From the NCBI GenBank assembly GCA_025618425.1, contig CM046833.1, positions 35,029,967 to 35,093,966 on the forward strand: a DNA stretch of 64,000 nt, in the 5' to 3' direction. A model generated the notes under the pieces. The model searched no databases, was not told the origin of the DNA, and worked only from the letters and a program-made list of their open reading frames with translations. This document shows, one piece after another, positions 24,077 to 36,840 of the stretch. Every line of letters starts with the position of its first letter. The first letter of the stretch is position 1. The translations under genes were made by a program, and so were the position numbers. This DNA comes from Heliocidaris tuberculata. Its lineage: Eukaryota > Echinodermata > Echinoidea > Camarodonta > Echinometridae.

Positions 24077-24681
24077 AGGAGAATAAAACCCTAGGAAAAT
24101 ATCCATTTTAATGAAAATAGAGGATGGAGAGAAGCAATTTAAAAAAAGGTTCCATCAAAATCGGTTATGAAATGAAAAAGTTATGAAAGTTTGAAAAGTC
24201 TCAATTTACGTTCTATGGCGATCCTCATATTGGCAATGTTGCTTCAAAGTGACAGGTTTACTGTAGTGCAACTCTCCATATGTTTTGTACATAAAATATC
24301 ATATTTTCTCCATTATCTCTAAAGATGCTGCTTGTCTTTTTGTGAATTCAACATATGTTGTGTCAAATACATTTTCCCATGATATATCTTGAGCTAAGAA
24401 CAGAAGAAGGAGACAAGCTGCACCTTGAGAGATAATTGGGGGGGGGGGGGGGGGGGGGTGAAATTTTGTGTACAAAACATATGTAGAGTTGTACTACTAA
24501 ACCTGTCACTTTGAAGCAACATTGCCAATTTGAGGATCGCCATAGAAAGTAAATTGAGACTTTTCAAACATTCATAACTTTCTCATTTCGTAACCGATTT
24601 TGATGGATTTCTTTTTTTTAATTGCTTCCCTGTATCCTCTCCTTTCATTAAGATTGATTTTCCCCAGGGTTTCATTCTCCT
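24077..24681 (+). mobile_element. Kolobok-like foldback element 1 (TTAA-flanked)
   Basis: About 605 bp between TTAA at 24073-24076 and 24682-24685. Ends AGGAGAATAAAACCCTAGG and its near complement CCAGGGTTTCATTCTCCT; the arms stay complementary for about 230 bp (GGCGATCCTCATATTGGCAA left, TTGAGGATCGCC right). It lies just upstream of gene B. Confidence 0.85.
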
Positions 24682-25753
24682 TTAAGAGAAGCCTAACCCA
24701 GGTTCCTACTGATTGTGTCCTGTGTCAGAAGCAGCTATAGTACAGGGTATATGGTAATCTTACAGTACAGTCAGTAAAGACACTCTTTTACGACTGACCA
24801 GTTACTAGCGACAAAGTTTGATTTGAATCAACGAGGTGCAAATCGAACTCGAAATGGAGGTTGAGTTGATGGGAATCTCGATGTCGTTGACATGCCTACT
24901 GGCCCTGATCACCCTGGTCTTCGTCGTCCTGTTCATAGCGTGAGTCTGCTTGCGATTTATATATCTCTGTTATTGACACAAAAGTTGTTGACATAGTCAA
25001 TAGTTCAGAATGGCATGAATACATGACACAGAACTTTGTATTTGCATGAATATATCTTTCCATACATAATATCATGCACTTCATTGCAATGTAATTTTAA
25101 CGATTCGCTGTGAGCTTTCATTGCTCATAGTTACTTGCCACACTTTCAAAAGGAAATGCATTTTATTATACTCCCATATATTTTCACAAGTGAATAACAC
25201 CGATGACTGTACCATATACATGCATAGGCAAAAGATTATGTCTTTTAACATAGAGTGTAACTACGTATTGTGACTGCAAATTCGTAGCTGTCGTGAGTCT
25301 ATATTTGGCATACACTGAACAATTGTGGTAGCAGGCCTATGAACTCCTGACTGTTATCTATGGCTGACGTTTTGCTCATTCGAAATATAATCGATCACAC
25401 GGATAACAAGCTATACAAACGCATAGGCCAGTAAATCGGTGCCATACAAGTCTGTTTGTTTGGAAAATAATAGTTTGCGTATCATGCGTATAGCACAATG
25501 ATATTGATATCGCACATAACGTATGGTTTTAGTTAGGCATATACTCGCACACATGGAGCTATGTAACAATCTACAATTGTTCAACCTAACATATATTTCC
25601 AATGCCAATGGTTCCTCAAGATCAATTGCATATGCATGTATCATATATGCCATATATGGTGTATGCGGATTTATGAATGCTTACAAACAAATATAGATAT
25701 AAGCACACACATTCAACATTATTCATTTATTTTCCTGTCATGATTGACTGCAG

Positions 25754-25848
25754 GATAGACTACTGGGCTCACACGTATTGGAAACGCCGTGGCGTTGTTC
25801 ATGAACAACGCATATCCAATACTCGCCAGTATGCCTTCATTCACTAAG
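25754..25848 (+). pseudogene. Frameshifted exon 2 of gene B
   Basis: It starts in frame as IDYWAHTYWKRRGVVHE, matching gene A IFDYWCHTYWKRRGVPHE. By its end the CYP3-like sense (MPSFTK) is in a different frame. Length is four bases above gene A, so the net shift is +1. Confidence 0.85.
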
Positions 25849-26406
25849 GTGATTTCACCAGTTCAACCAATTTCATGTGTTCAAGGTCAAGGTCAAGTTC
25901 AAGTTCAAGATTTTCTTTAATAGTAGGTTGTAATGTATATATATATTTTAATAAAGAAAAGGTTGAGTTCTGGTGAAGGTAAAAATAGTTTATGAACTTT
26001 CTCATTCTTTTCATGCCCAAGTGGAATGATAATAGCGACCTCTCAAAATACCCTAAAATTATTTGTATATGACTAAAAAGCAAAAACTTTTGGCCAAATT
26101 TTAATGCAACACTTGTATGTAGTCCCATAGGTCCATATTTTTTTTTTTGTCCCAAAGTCTTTTTTCACAAATTGTGATTTTCAGCGTGACGTAAACAATT
26201 GGTTATCAATTTGATGCTTCCACACTCTTACAATGCATGACTGTTTTTGTATACTACATATCAACCTTTCACTGTAACTTCTAGACAATTTTCCTCAATA
26301 CAATCAAATTATGAGAACCGGAATTCTATTCCAACATGATTATCTAATATACATTTACACATTTATACAAGAATGTTGATTAATATCCCAGATGGAGAGC
26401 GCCGGG

Positions 26407-26450
26407 GTGGGGGGGGGGGGGGGGGGTTGGTGGGGTGGGGTGTAGGGGGT
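26407..26450 (+). repeat. G-rich tract, intron 2 of gene B
   Basis: Long G-run followed by TTGGTGGGGTGGGG. The G-runs could form a quadruplex, but homopolymer length is often unreliable in assemblies. Confidence 0.8.
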
Positions 26451-27227
26451 AAGTATTTAAACAAATTAATTGGAAGGGTTATCGTCGACTCGGAATGATT
26501 AATTATTTTTGTGCGAGGGATAGGGTTGGGGTAGGGGTGGGGAAACTGCTTCATGTTCCCTCAAACCGACGTTCCTGCAGAATGTTTTATATTCTGCCCG
26601 TACCTTGAATTTTGTGGCATTTAATTAACATGCACCATACCATACTCGGGTAGATTTATAAACAAGCTTGAATTAGGAAATTATTGGAAATATTGAGAAG
26701 GGATGGTGAAAGGGGTAGGTATACTCTTATTTCGAATTATGTAGTTTGACATTCACCCGATTTGTATAGCTATATAGGTTAATGAATGTGAAGAATCTTT
26801 CATCTTACTCTATATCATTTATATGATTTAATTCAAATTCTAAATCATGATTTCATTCTGGTCAAAACTTTCCAGGGAATGCTTGCAGGGTATGATGCTC
26901 TGTAGAAGAAACACGGCAAGGTGTACGGGTAAGCTTGTTATGTGTTTTAGGGTCTGCATATTATGCAATGTTTACCTCTCGGAAGGGTCTCATGTAGGTT
27001 TGAGCTCACATCCCTTGTAATAATGATACAAATGATGAATAAACTGAAATAATACATTGAGAATCCATTCACAAAATGTTGGCATAATTTGTTTACATGT
27101 TTAATTGGTTTAGACCCCTTAGAATAGGAAAAAGATCATACTTGGATTTCTTGGAATTATGTATTTCTCCCCACTTTGTACTTAATGAATCATGAACTTG
27201 GTGACGTGGCTCTTAAGCACTTATAAT

Positions 27228-27560
27228 AATAGTGGCGATGATGCAGTGGTGAGGGTGGTGGTGGTGGCAGTAATGATAATGATGATGATGATGACGAGGC
27301 AGTAATGATAATGATAATGCTAATGATGAGGATGTAATGAATGTTGCTGTGATAATGATGATGATAGTGACAATGATTCTGGTAATCAAGGCAATGATGA
27401 TGATGATGACTATGATGTTGATGATGCAAATAGTAATGATAATGATGATGATGATCATAATAATGGCAACAATAATGGTGCAATGAGGATGAAAAATACG
27501 ATCATGATAATTGAAATAACGACGGTGATGATGATGCAAATGATGACGAGGATGCCATTT
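27228..27560 (+). repeat. GAT/AATGAT-rich repeat, intron 3 of gene B
   Basis: Degenerate repeat of GATGAT and AATGATAATGAT units. It creates long His- or Ile-rich frames on the minus strand that are not coding. Confidence 0.85.
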
Positions 27561-30063
27561 AATTGATAATAGTAGTTGTGAACTTGAACGCCTCTTAAAT
27601 CGTTTTGTTCACACAGAATGTATAACTTCCGGGATCCTGTACTTGTAGTTGGGGACCCTGATATGCTGAGACACATCCTAGTTAGAAGCTTCACCAACTT
27701 TCATAACAGACCTGTAAGTCTCTCTTTTGACTGGTGTTATGCTTAATAAATGCAGCTATAGTAATATTTCTGAGACGTATCCAAAGTCCAACCTGAGGAT
27801 ATGAGGAAGATTCTATTGGCATTAGCTAGCATTTCATAATCAACAGACCAAAAAGAGTTCAGACATAATGGTTTTGGCAACAAAACTTGTACTTTAATGA
27901 ATACTAGTAATCTATCTGTGAAAAAAGGAATCCAGGCTGTTGTAAAACACAAAGAGGGCAGAGTTCTGAAAGATAACACAATTAAAGTGCTATATTTTGT
28001 TAAGTAGCGACCAAATTAGTTTTAGGGGGAGGGGGAGGGGGCGGGGGAGTTGAAGTTTTGTGTCATAAGTCCACCACCACTATCTTCCACTATGAAACTG
28101 CCCAGTTTCTCTTTATTTCCAGAGATTTATTAACATGAATGAGAATATGCTACATGGCCTTAGTGCTTTGGAAGGGAAGCGATGGCAAGAAGTTAGAAAC
28201 GTCTTCAGCCCAACATTTAGCGCTGCCAAGATGAAACAAGTACGTCACGTGCTACTATTGCTAGAGTCATTTGTTATCTATGTATGAACAATGTTCATAG
28301 TGTAGAAACAGGATATATGCCCAGTACATAATGATAGTGGTATGAAAATGAAAGTGATAACCCCTCCCGCTACCATTACAAAAAACAAAACAGAAATGAT
28401 TGTGAAATCACTGCCTCGATGATGGTTTTATCAATATGATATTGATACCGTGTACGAAAAACGAGTTATATTGGTACGCTTTGAAAAACAAAAATTGTAG
28501 TAATATCACTCTACTGATGACAGTTCAAATAAGTTAAATTGCATTCAGTAATAGTTTTATTAAGATAATCCCTTTCCACCATAGGCAGAATCACGCGCTG
28601 TGTCAAATATTTATTTCACAACAACAAAGATCATACAAATATTTATGAGTTGCAATGAAAAACTACCTAATTAATTGCATTTACATAGTACCATAAGTTA
28701 CATCACTTTTGAACATATGCATGTGCATTATTTGTATTTAAGATTCCCTGCATAATTTAATATTGATTGGGAGTGGTATAAAATGCGTTTAGAAGCAATG
28801 CATATGAATATTTTGAATCACGACACAGCACAAGCTTCTCCCGTTAGCTCTGTTATTACCAAGGTAGAGATCGATGGTTATTACATCGCATCCTCCTTTT
28901 ACTCAAATTTGACACAGATGGCGCCCTTGGTGAATGCGAGCGCGGATCATCTTGTGACCCATGTTGGTGAAATGTAAAAGAAGAAAGGATACATCGAATG
29001 TAAAGAGTAAGTAATTATTTTTATGATTAGATACGTAACACTTTGTAAAATTGAATTCCTTGAAAAATGCTTCGTGATTAATTATTTGTTGACACTCAAT
29101 TAGACATTTTGCAATGAAAAAGAATGAAATAAGAGCAGTAGCTGTCAAGGTAGGCCCATATTGTAAAATATTATTTTGTTTAGGTTTGATCCCATAAACC
29201 CCTATAAAATCCTTTTCTCCCACCATAATAGATTGAAGTATGATTTGTCTATTCTAAACGGAATGTAATGAGAAATCATTTTGCAAATAATTTGCCTTTA
29301 TTCATATTTAATATATATATATGGTCACTTTCATATATATATATATTTTTTTTTTTTTTAAAGGTTAAAGTAAAATTGTATTAAGCTTGCTGTAATATAA
29401 GTTGCACTATTTTGTATTTTGTACAATTATTGTATTCGATTTGTGTCTGCTGAGAGAAAAAATAAAAGAGTATTACAAAATAACAACAACAAACATGACA
29501 AACAAGGTTGTATTTGAAAAAGCAACAAATTAGAGCTTAACTTATATTACTATTGCTTTGCTATTTCTTGTGAAAGATTTTTTTAATTATTTTTTTTTTA
29601 AAGACAAGTCTTTCATTCGGATGTGCAAGCCATCATTCTTGTCTGTCCATGAAACAATCATTCTCTCTTTTTAAATCCTATATCACATGCTTCACTCAGA
29701 ATTGAAAGATCATGCGCATTCTGCTTTGAATTATAAATAGCCAAGGCTTCTATAACACTGTTCTCTTTACCCTTTCTTGTTTCTTGTTTTCTCTCAGGCT
29801 CGTTGGCGCTTTTGTTATTGATACTATCGGGAGCTGCGCATTCGGCCTCGACATCGATTCTCAGTCAGATCCAAATAACCCGTTTGTTTCCAATGTCAAG
29901 CGCGGATTCCAGTTTGAATTCGGTCTACTTTTTTTTATTAGTAGTAAGTGCCTTTTTATCCATCAGTGTAATTCACGAGAAACTCAATACCAATCCAATA
30001 ACAATTCAATGCAAATTAAATGAAATTCTGCATTTGTCCACGAAAAATGACACATTAACTTAA

Positions 30064-30556
30064 AGCTCATAGACAGTTTCGGTAGCAAAAATCATACTGG
30101 CAAGAAACTTATCTAACATAGTCACATACTATTCTCCTTTTATCATAAGGCACATGTACGAGATTATTTAACATTCCATTCACGATTTCGAACAAATTTT
30201 AGTGTAAATATCTGTAAGAAACGCTTGGTAACGGCTTTTCACTGCCTCACGCTGAGACCATATCCACCCGAAGGTTCCCCACACAATAAACCCAGCGCTT
30301 CGCACTATGTGTAGCGTATTCTATAACACAGCAATCCTCGTGTGAGTAATGTGTGTGGCCGTTGTTCGAATTTACATCCCCTCTTTTTTGGGCCAGGGAT
30401 TTTTATTCTTTTCACCTCTAATTCGATAAATATTTCACTTGAGGAGGAAAAAACTTCACAGCATCTTAGTTATGTTAGTACCCTGCTATTTATTAAGTAA
30501 AATCAAAGAAATCTCACGAAAAGTTTTTGAGGGCTTCCCAAAACTATCTAATACCT
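30064..30556 (-). mobile_element. TTAA-flanked MITE family 2, copy 3 (intron 7 of gene B)
   Basis: Inverted relative to the copies at 6879 and 11351, with TTAA at 30060-30063 and 30557-30560. Full length; sequence remains very close to the other copies, which suggests recent spread. Confidence 0.88.
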
Positions 30557-30589
30557 TTAACACTTTAATGTTCTAATCAAAATGAAACT

Positions 30590-30591
<2 letters not shown>

Positions 30592-30623
<32 letters not shown>
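30592..30623 (+). repeat. GA microsatellite, intron 7 of gene B
   Basis: About fifteen GA units just after the MITE. Confidence 0.9.
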
Positions 30624-30628
<5 letters not shown>

Positions 30629-30730
30629 CTTCAAGTTTCTTTTCTTGGATAGCGCTATACATGTACATGTTTCCACGCAATCTGGAAAAACCATACGATC
30701 TAGTTACATTCTGCATGTCCGGTGCATAAG

Positions 30731-31384
30731 ACTAGGCGTCCACTAGGGCGCGGACAAGACGCGGAATGCAAGATTAGTCATTCCGCATTCATTCAGCAAG
30801 CTCTCCGCATATTCTTGAAAGGCTCCGTTCACTGTCTTCACCATTCCTGAACACTTCCCAGCGTTTCCGCACCTTCAGGAGAGAGCAAAATTTCCGCGTC
30901 CAAATTTTGGTCGAGACCAAAATTTGGACGCGGAAATGAACTTCCTGACACCTTCGGCAACTTGTCCGCATTGTCGTCCGGACATCGTCAGGACATCCTG
31001 CCTTTCTTTAACACTTCCGCATTCTCCGGAAACGCTCCTGAAAGCTTCCGCGGTGCCGGAAGCTTCGCGAAGGCAAGCGGAAGCCACGCAGAATGTTTCA
31101 GGATTGTCCTTGTCCGTAATTTTACCACTCCTGGTGTGATCCTAGATGTGTCCGCACTGTCCTGCCACGATCAGCATTTTCCGCGGCATTTCGGGACATT
31201 CCTGAATGATTCCTAGGACGCTCCTAGGACTGACTGCAGTCAATGTGTTGACATTCTTAATAATGTCTCAGGAAACAATATTTTGCATAATTTTTTCCGC
31301 GTCTGACGCGGAACGAATGCCGAAATGACAAAATTTGCTTCCGCAACCCTTCCTAATGTTGTCGGCGCTCTAGTGGACGCCAGC
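30731..31384. mobile_element. GC-rich TIR element with central palindrome
   Basis: About 650 bp, clearly richer in G+C than the surrounding intron. Ends CTAGGCGTCCACTAGGGCGC and the complement of GGCTGGCGTCCACTAGAGCG form terminal inverted repeats. A perfect palindrome with 23-bp arms is at 30890-30937. The repeated word TTCCGC runs throughout. Frames inside are short and not conserved. Confidence 0.65.
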
Positions 31385-31499
31385 CCTTACTGAGACCATG
31401 AAGGTGTCTGTAATATGGGGAGAAGGTGATAATGTGTTTTACATCTTTTACTTGCGTTCTCCTCAAGGTATACCATCGCAGGTTGAATCATGCGCAATA

Positions 31500-32139
31500 T
31501 GTGACTGTACGTAGATGAAATCAAGTCATATCAAATCAAAATTTGTTTTCCCTTTTTACCTTCATCTCCCTTCAGGTTTATTTCCTCCTAGAATCCACGC
31601 CTGTATCTAGTGCTTGACCAAATCAAATCAAATAATCAAACCAAATCAAAATAATCAAATAAAATGAAATCACATCAATCAATCATATCTAATCAAATCA
31701 AATCAAATCATACCATATCAATCAATCAAATCTAGCCAAATCAAATCAAATCAAATCAAATATAATCAAATCAAACCATACCATATCAGTCAATCAAAGA
31801 TAATCAAATCAAATCAAATCAAGCAACCAATCAAATCAAATCAATTCAACGAACCAATCAAATCGAAAAAATCAAATCAAATCAAATCAACCAACCAATC
31901 AAATCGAAACAAATCAAATCAAGTCAAATTAAGTCATATAAAATCACATCGAATCAAATTAAATTTGTTTTCCCGTTTTAATCCATTCCCCTCAAGGTTT
32001 ATTTCCTCTTGTGGAAAGAATCCTAACCAGGTTGGATGCCTGTTTGTGGATCAAATCAAGTTATAGCAAACCAAATGCAATCAAATCAAACTCTGTTTTT
32101 CTTTCTTTCTTTTTTTTTTTAACGTGCATTCCCCACCAG
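31500..32139 (+). repeat. AATCA-rich expansion with extra exon 8 acceptors
   Basis: A degenerate (AATCA)n array fills most of the last 640 bases of intron 7 of gene B. It contains two extra copies of the intron/exon 8 junction (acceptor AG at 31574-31575 and 31995-31996, each followed by GTTTATTTCCTC). The real exon 8 acceptor is at 32138-32139. Confidence 0.85.
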
Positions 32140-35100
32140 GTTTATTTCCTCTTGTGGGTAGAATCCTGACAAGGATGGGATTATGTACGTTCGTTCCGGT
32201 GGACGTGATGGAGTTCTTCAAAAATGTGACTCTCAAGGCTGTAGAACTAAGGAAGAACATCTCACCAGGTTCCAGTAGCAAGGTTAGTCAGTATCTAAAC
32301 ATACAGAAGTGGAAATCCACTCTATGATGAGTCATATTAGGGATCGCTTCATTTTCAGGTGGAAATCCACGCTCAAAATGGGAATCCACTCTCAAATGAC
32401 TAATACAAATACACAACTTTGCAGTAGATTCCACTATAATTTGTAGTGAATTCCATTATTTTAAGCGTGGAATTCCACTCCAAAATGAAGTGGTCACTAA
32501 TATGACTATTAACATGACTAAAACCAAAAAGTGGATTTCCTCTTTTGTATGTTCAGAGAGTAGGTAAGAAAATGTGACACAGGAAATGCTGATTCAAAGT
32601 AACTCTTATGTATTATTCTGCAAGTTGGCGTAGAGCAAATAGTGAACGATACTGCACTTCTAAATTTTGAAACTTGGCATTAATATGCATCACACAATTT
32701 ATATATAGTGGCATTAAACATTGAATTGACATATTATTATTGATTTTTAAAAAAATGAAGTGTAAGAGGGGGAGAGTGCGATTCCATGATTCATCTCTGA
32801 ATTACATTACAAAGTAACAGTGATCTAACTTAAGATTATTTTGGTTTATGTGCAGCGGGTTGACTTCCTACAGCTTTTGATTGATGCTCAGAAGGACACA
32901 GCGACATCCACCGAAAAAGAAGCCGAATATGAAGACGATATCCATGCAAAAAGTGGTCACCATGACGACATCCAGAACCACGCAAAGTCATCGACCAAGA
33001 ACGTGCAACTGACTAATGATGAATTGTGTGCCCAGGTGATTGAAGTTTCCCAATAATACAGCTATTACTTCGTATAAAGATCACGATCTTGTTTCTTTTT
33101 AACAGTCTCTCTCTAGCTGACCTAGGGTTTTAAGGACCCATAGCAGTGGGCTGTCATGGGGAATTTGACACAGTGTTTACCTAATAACAGGTGTTGCAGT
33201 CACCCCGTGGACTTCGGTTTTATGACCAACATACCTTATGTAATGCTCTGCATTTTCCACCCATCACCCCATATGGCAAAGCCATTATCTTACATTTCCC
33301 TCAACATGCTCAAGCGGAGACCAGGGGTATTTCTTGACTGGACAGCTGGTTTGCTGTGTGTACACCTGTACATTTCCAGTGCCTTGAACCAAATCTGGTG
33401 TCAGCAAATTATTACCTACTGTACATGGAAACTGCCTACCATATCCCTTTAAAAGGATGACCGGACATTTTATTTTCCTGTCACATTTGCTCTAGGCTTT
33501 ATTTCTTCAATTCTGTAGATTGGCATTAGGGTTGCATTTGGGTTTCATGTTAGGTTGAGGGTTAAGGTTTGAGTTAGGTATAAGTTTGGTCCATGATTGA
33601 AGACAGGGAAACGGTTGTGAAGGATATTGACCGCTGAAGAATTGTCGCATCAACATGTCATGCTTCGCATTTCGTTCAACAAGACAAGCATTGCAAAAAG
33701 GTTACGATTGACTCCTTAACATGCATAAGTGTTCCCGCCTCTTTACAGGCAGTGTCGTTCTTTATAGCCGGATACGAGACGACCACCACTCTGTTAGGAT
33801 TTATCTTCTACGCCTTGGCCATGAATCCCGAAGTCCAGGAGAAGCTCATTCTTGAGGTTGACAAGATGGCGCCCTCTCGCGACTCTGTAGGGTACACCTC
33901 TATCGCCTCCCTGCCTTACCTGGATCAGGTGGTCTGCGAGACCCTGCGAATGTTTCCACCTGCTGTTATGTGAGTTTATGATGTGAAACCAAGTCCATTC
34001 ATGGAAAAAGTACTAACATTTCTTAGAGAATAAGACTGGCATTCCAAAAATTGAACCAGAAATATCCTCTAAAATATTGTTTTTAATATGCAAAACTTCT
34101 GAATCAATTGTCTACAAACGGCATCTTTTTGAGTTCAATTCTTCTTTTATCCGGTTGTCATCGTTATACTGGGTAAGCCCTTGGAGAATTAGAAAGATAA
34201 ACCTAAAATTAAACTACTTGATCAGTGTTCTTTTCATCAGATCATAATTTTTATCAAGAAGCATGCATTCAAAACTATTCTCATAATGTTATTGTCATTG
34301 TAATTGTCCTTGAAACCGATATAATAATTGTTGATGATATAACTAAAAAAAAAAAACCTGGATTCTATTCCATTATTGGAATTTCATTATCACTTTGACA
34401 CTTAACAGTACCAACAGGATTTGCAACGAAACGTTTGAATTCAACGGCCTTGTGGTGGAAAAGGGGGTCCACGTTATCATCCCAGTCAGATCCATCCATT
34501 TTAACCCAGAGTACTGGCCAGAACCAGAGAAGTTCGAGCCTAACAGGTATGACGTTTTAGTTCAACTTTCAAGTTTATTTATTTGTCTTTCTTCCAACAA
34601 TAATATCAGCTACAACGTAGCCGTAACACCTTCTTCCCACAGTACAAACAATAACAACATTTACAGTAACACTTACAGGTATAACGCACTAATAGAGAGA
34701 ATGAGGGCATAATATGAGTACATGTGTATACAAAGGGCAACAATATTTTGAAGAAATACAGACAAACGAGGAGACCTTAGTAAGGCATAGCTTGTGAGAT
34801 AAGGTCCCTCAGGAATTGATAAAAATATATTAAAATGTGTAAACAATAGATGTACAAGTGGAGTATGAGGTTGAAAAAAGTAGAAAATGGGGTGACAATG
34901 GGGCCAAGGGAGAATTTCTTTTTTTCATCACAAGATGAGGATAGGAGTGAAAAGACAGAAAGAAAATATGTAGGGGATGACATTGGCAGAGAAGTAGAAA
35001 GAGAGGGAAGAGGAAGGGAAGAGAAAGGGTTACGTGAAAGACGATAGCAAACATCTTCACAAGACAAGAACGTGACAAGGAGACAGCTGACTATCGTGAA

Positions 35101-35379
35101 AAAATAAATAAAATAGAAAGTCTGTCATGCAGTTTTATGCATTTGTAATGTATCATGCAGTACTATCAGTCAATGATATCAACATGATTTATAGACACAA
35201 TGAATCAACACAATAGTTCCTCATAAGATGAAACTTAAGACTATGTTTAAAAGCAGATTTTAAATACTCAAAGTATGTTTGATGCTTTATACATCAAGTG
35301 AGTTCCAAAACCTGTGTCCGTACACATACTAGGGTATTAAGAGTAAATCATGTCCCTACACGTGGTAAGTTTAATCCTA

Positions 35380-36314
35380 CACTCTTAAAAAAGTTGGGCA
35401 AAAAAATGCCCAATTTTTAACCAACACTGGGCAACATACTGTCCACACAACTTTTGGTTAAAATTTGCCCAACTGATGTTGGGCAATCCATTTACTATGT
35501 TGTTGGGCAAATTAAATTGCCCATCAGTTGGTGACCCATTAGATTTTACCCAACTCTACAATTGCCCAACTCTACAATTGCCCAACTGTTGGTTATATTC
35601 TCAGTTGGGTAATTATTGCCCAACCAATCTTACCCAATAGGATTGCCCAACCCTCTATTTGTTCAGCTGTTTGGTAACAAATATCATGTGGTTGAGGAAA
35701 TTCAGCTGCCCAATTTATTGTTTCCTTTTTCCTCTAACCTAGGTAAAAAAAATTGAAATCTGCTTGTTACGTCCTTCTGGGTCTTAACCTAATCAATAAT
35801 AACCTATCCTATTTTAAGCTGTCCTATCCTATGTCTTAACCTATCCTATCCTAGTCCTATCCTATCCAGTTAGTGCAAACTAGTGCAAGCTCTTATATAC
35901 CCCTTATATTTTTTTATGCATTCGGTGACAGTTAGTAAATCGGGCCACCCCAAACCATACGCTACTAAAAATTCATGAATATTCATGTAAGTGTTTTCCC
36001 CAATATTGGGTAAAAATATTTACCACAAGTTGGGCAAAAGCGAATTTCTAACCAACCATCAGTTACCCAACAAAATTTACCCAACTGGCAAAGGAAATGT
36101 GACAAAATTACACAACTACAGGGCAACAAGTACCCAACCCATAATTACCAAATACTGTTGGTAAAAATATGCCCAATATAGGTAAAAAGTATTGAGTCAG
36201 ACCAATATTGGTTACACCACTCGAGTGTCCAGTTGGTTAATAATAGCCCAGAATTGGGAATATTTTTAACCAACCAGCAGTTACCCAACTAAATTTACCC
36301 AACATTTTAAGAGT
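35380..36314. mobile_element. TIR element made of GTTGGGYAA words
   Basis: About 935 bp in intron 11 of gene B. Ends CACTCTTAAAAAAGTTGGGC and the complement CACTCTTAAAATGTTGGG, each preceded by TA and so flanked by a possible TA duplication. The interior is packed with GTTGGGCAA/TTACCCAAC words in both orientations. No ORF of note. Confidence 0.75.
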
Positions 36315-36840
36315 GTAAGGCTTGTCTTGTGGCATATCCATGAATTTCATAATTTTTCTTCAAAAGTTTGGCTAGTGTTAGTGGAAGGTCACCTGCATTA
36401 AAATCATACATTAGATACCCCATTTGCATGAAATAGATATCTTCCACTTTCATTTATTTATTTTTTATTTTTTGGTTATTAAGTGCATTAGAGAGAAGGC
36501 CTCAATCAAGCTTTTTAAAAAAAATCATCAAAAGGATAATTTACATCAGATTGTAAGAAATTTATATTTTATCAATAATCCATCAAAAGAGATTTGTATT
36601 ACTAAGTAAAGGATTCAACAGGATCTTGCCATTCAATCGTGACTATAATCACATTACCCTGAAGTAGTGTATTGATAACTCGTATATAATAATATTTCTT
36701 CTTCTTGGAATTAAAATTTCAACACTCATAGTGATGAAATAGATAATCAAGCTGAGAAGGAATATACAGGGTAATACCTCCTCCTCCTCTTTTATCATCT
36801 ACGCTATTGTAGACTAAATTATACCATGTGATAGGATAAA

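Noticed and set aside
27190..27539. His-rich minus-strand frames of about 100 codons
   Set aside because: Translation of the GAT/AATGAT repeat.
30924..31216. Frames of 60-84 codons on both strands in intron 7 of gene B
   Set aside because: They fall in a GC-rich inverted-repeat element where low stop density explains them.
31500..32100. CRISPR-like array of regularly spaced repeats
   Set aside because: This is a degenerate AATCA pentamer microsatellite in an animal intron; there are no unique spacers of constant length.
33156..33452. 98-codon frame in intron 9 of gene B
   Set aside because: It lies between two well-matched P450 exons, has no acceptor/donor in phase and no counterpart in gene A.
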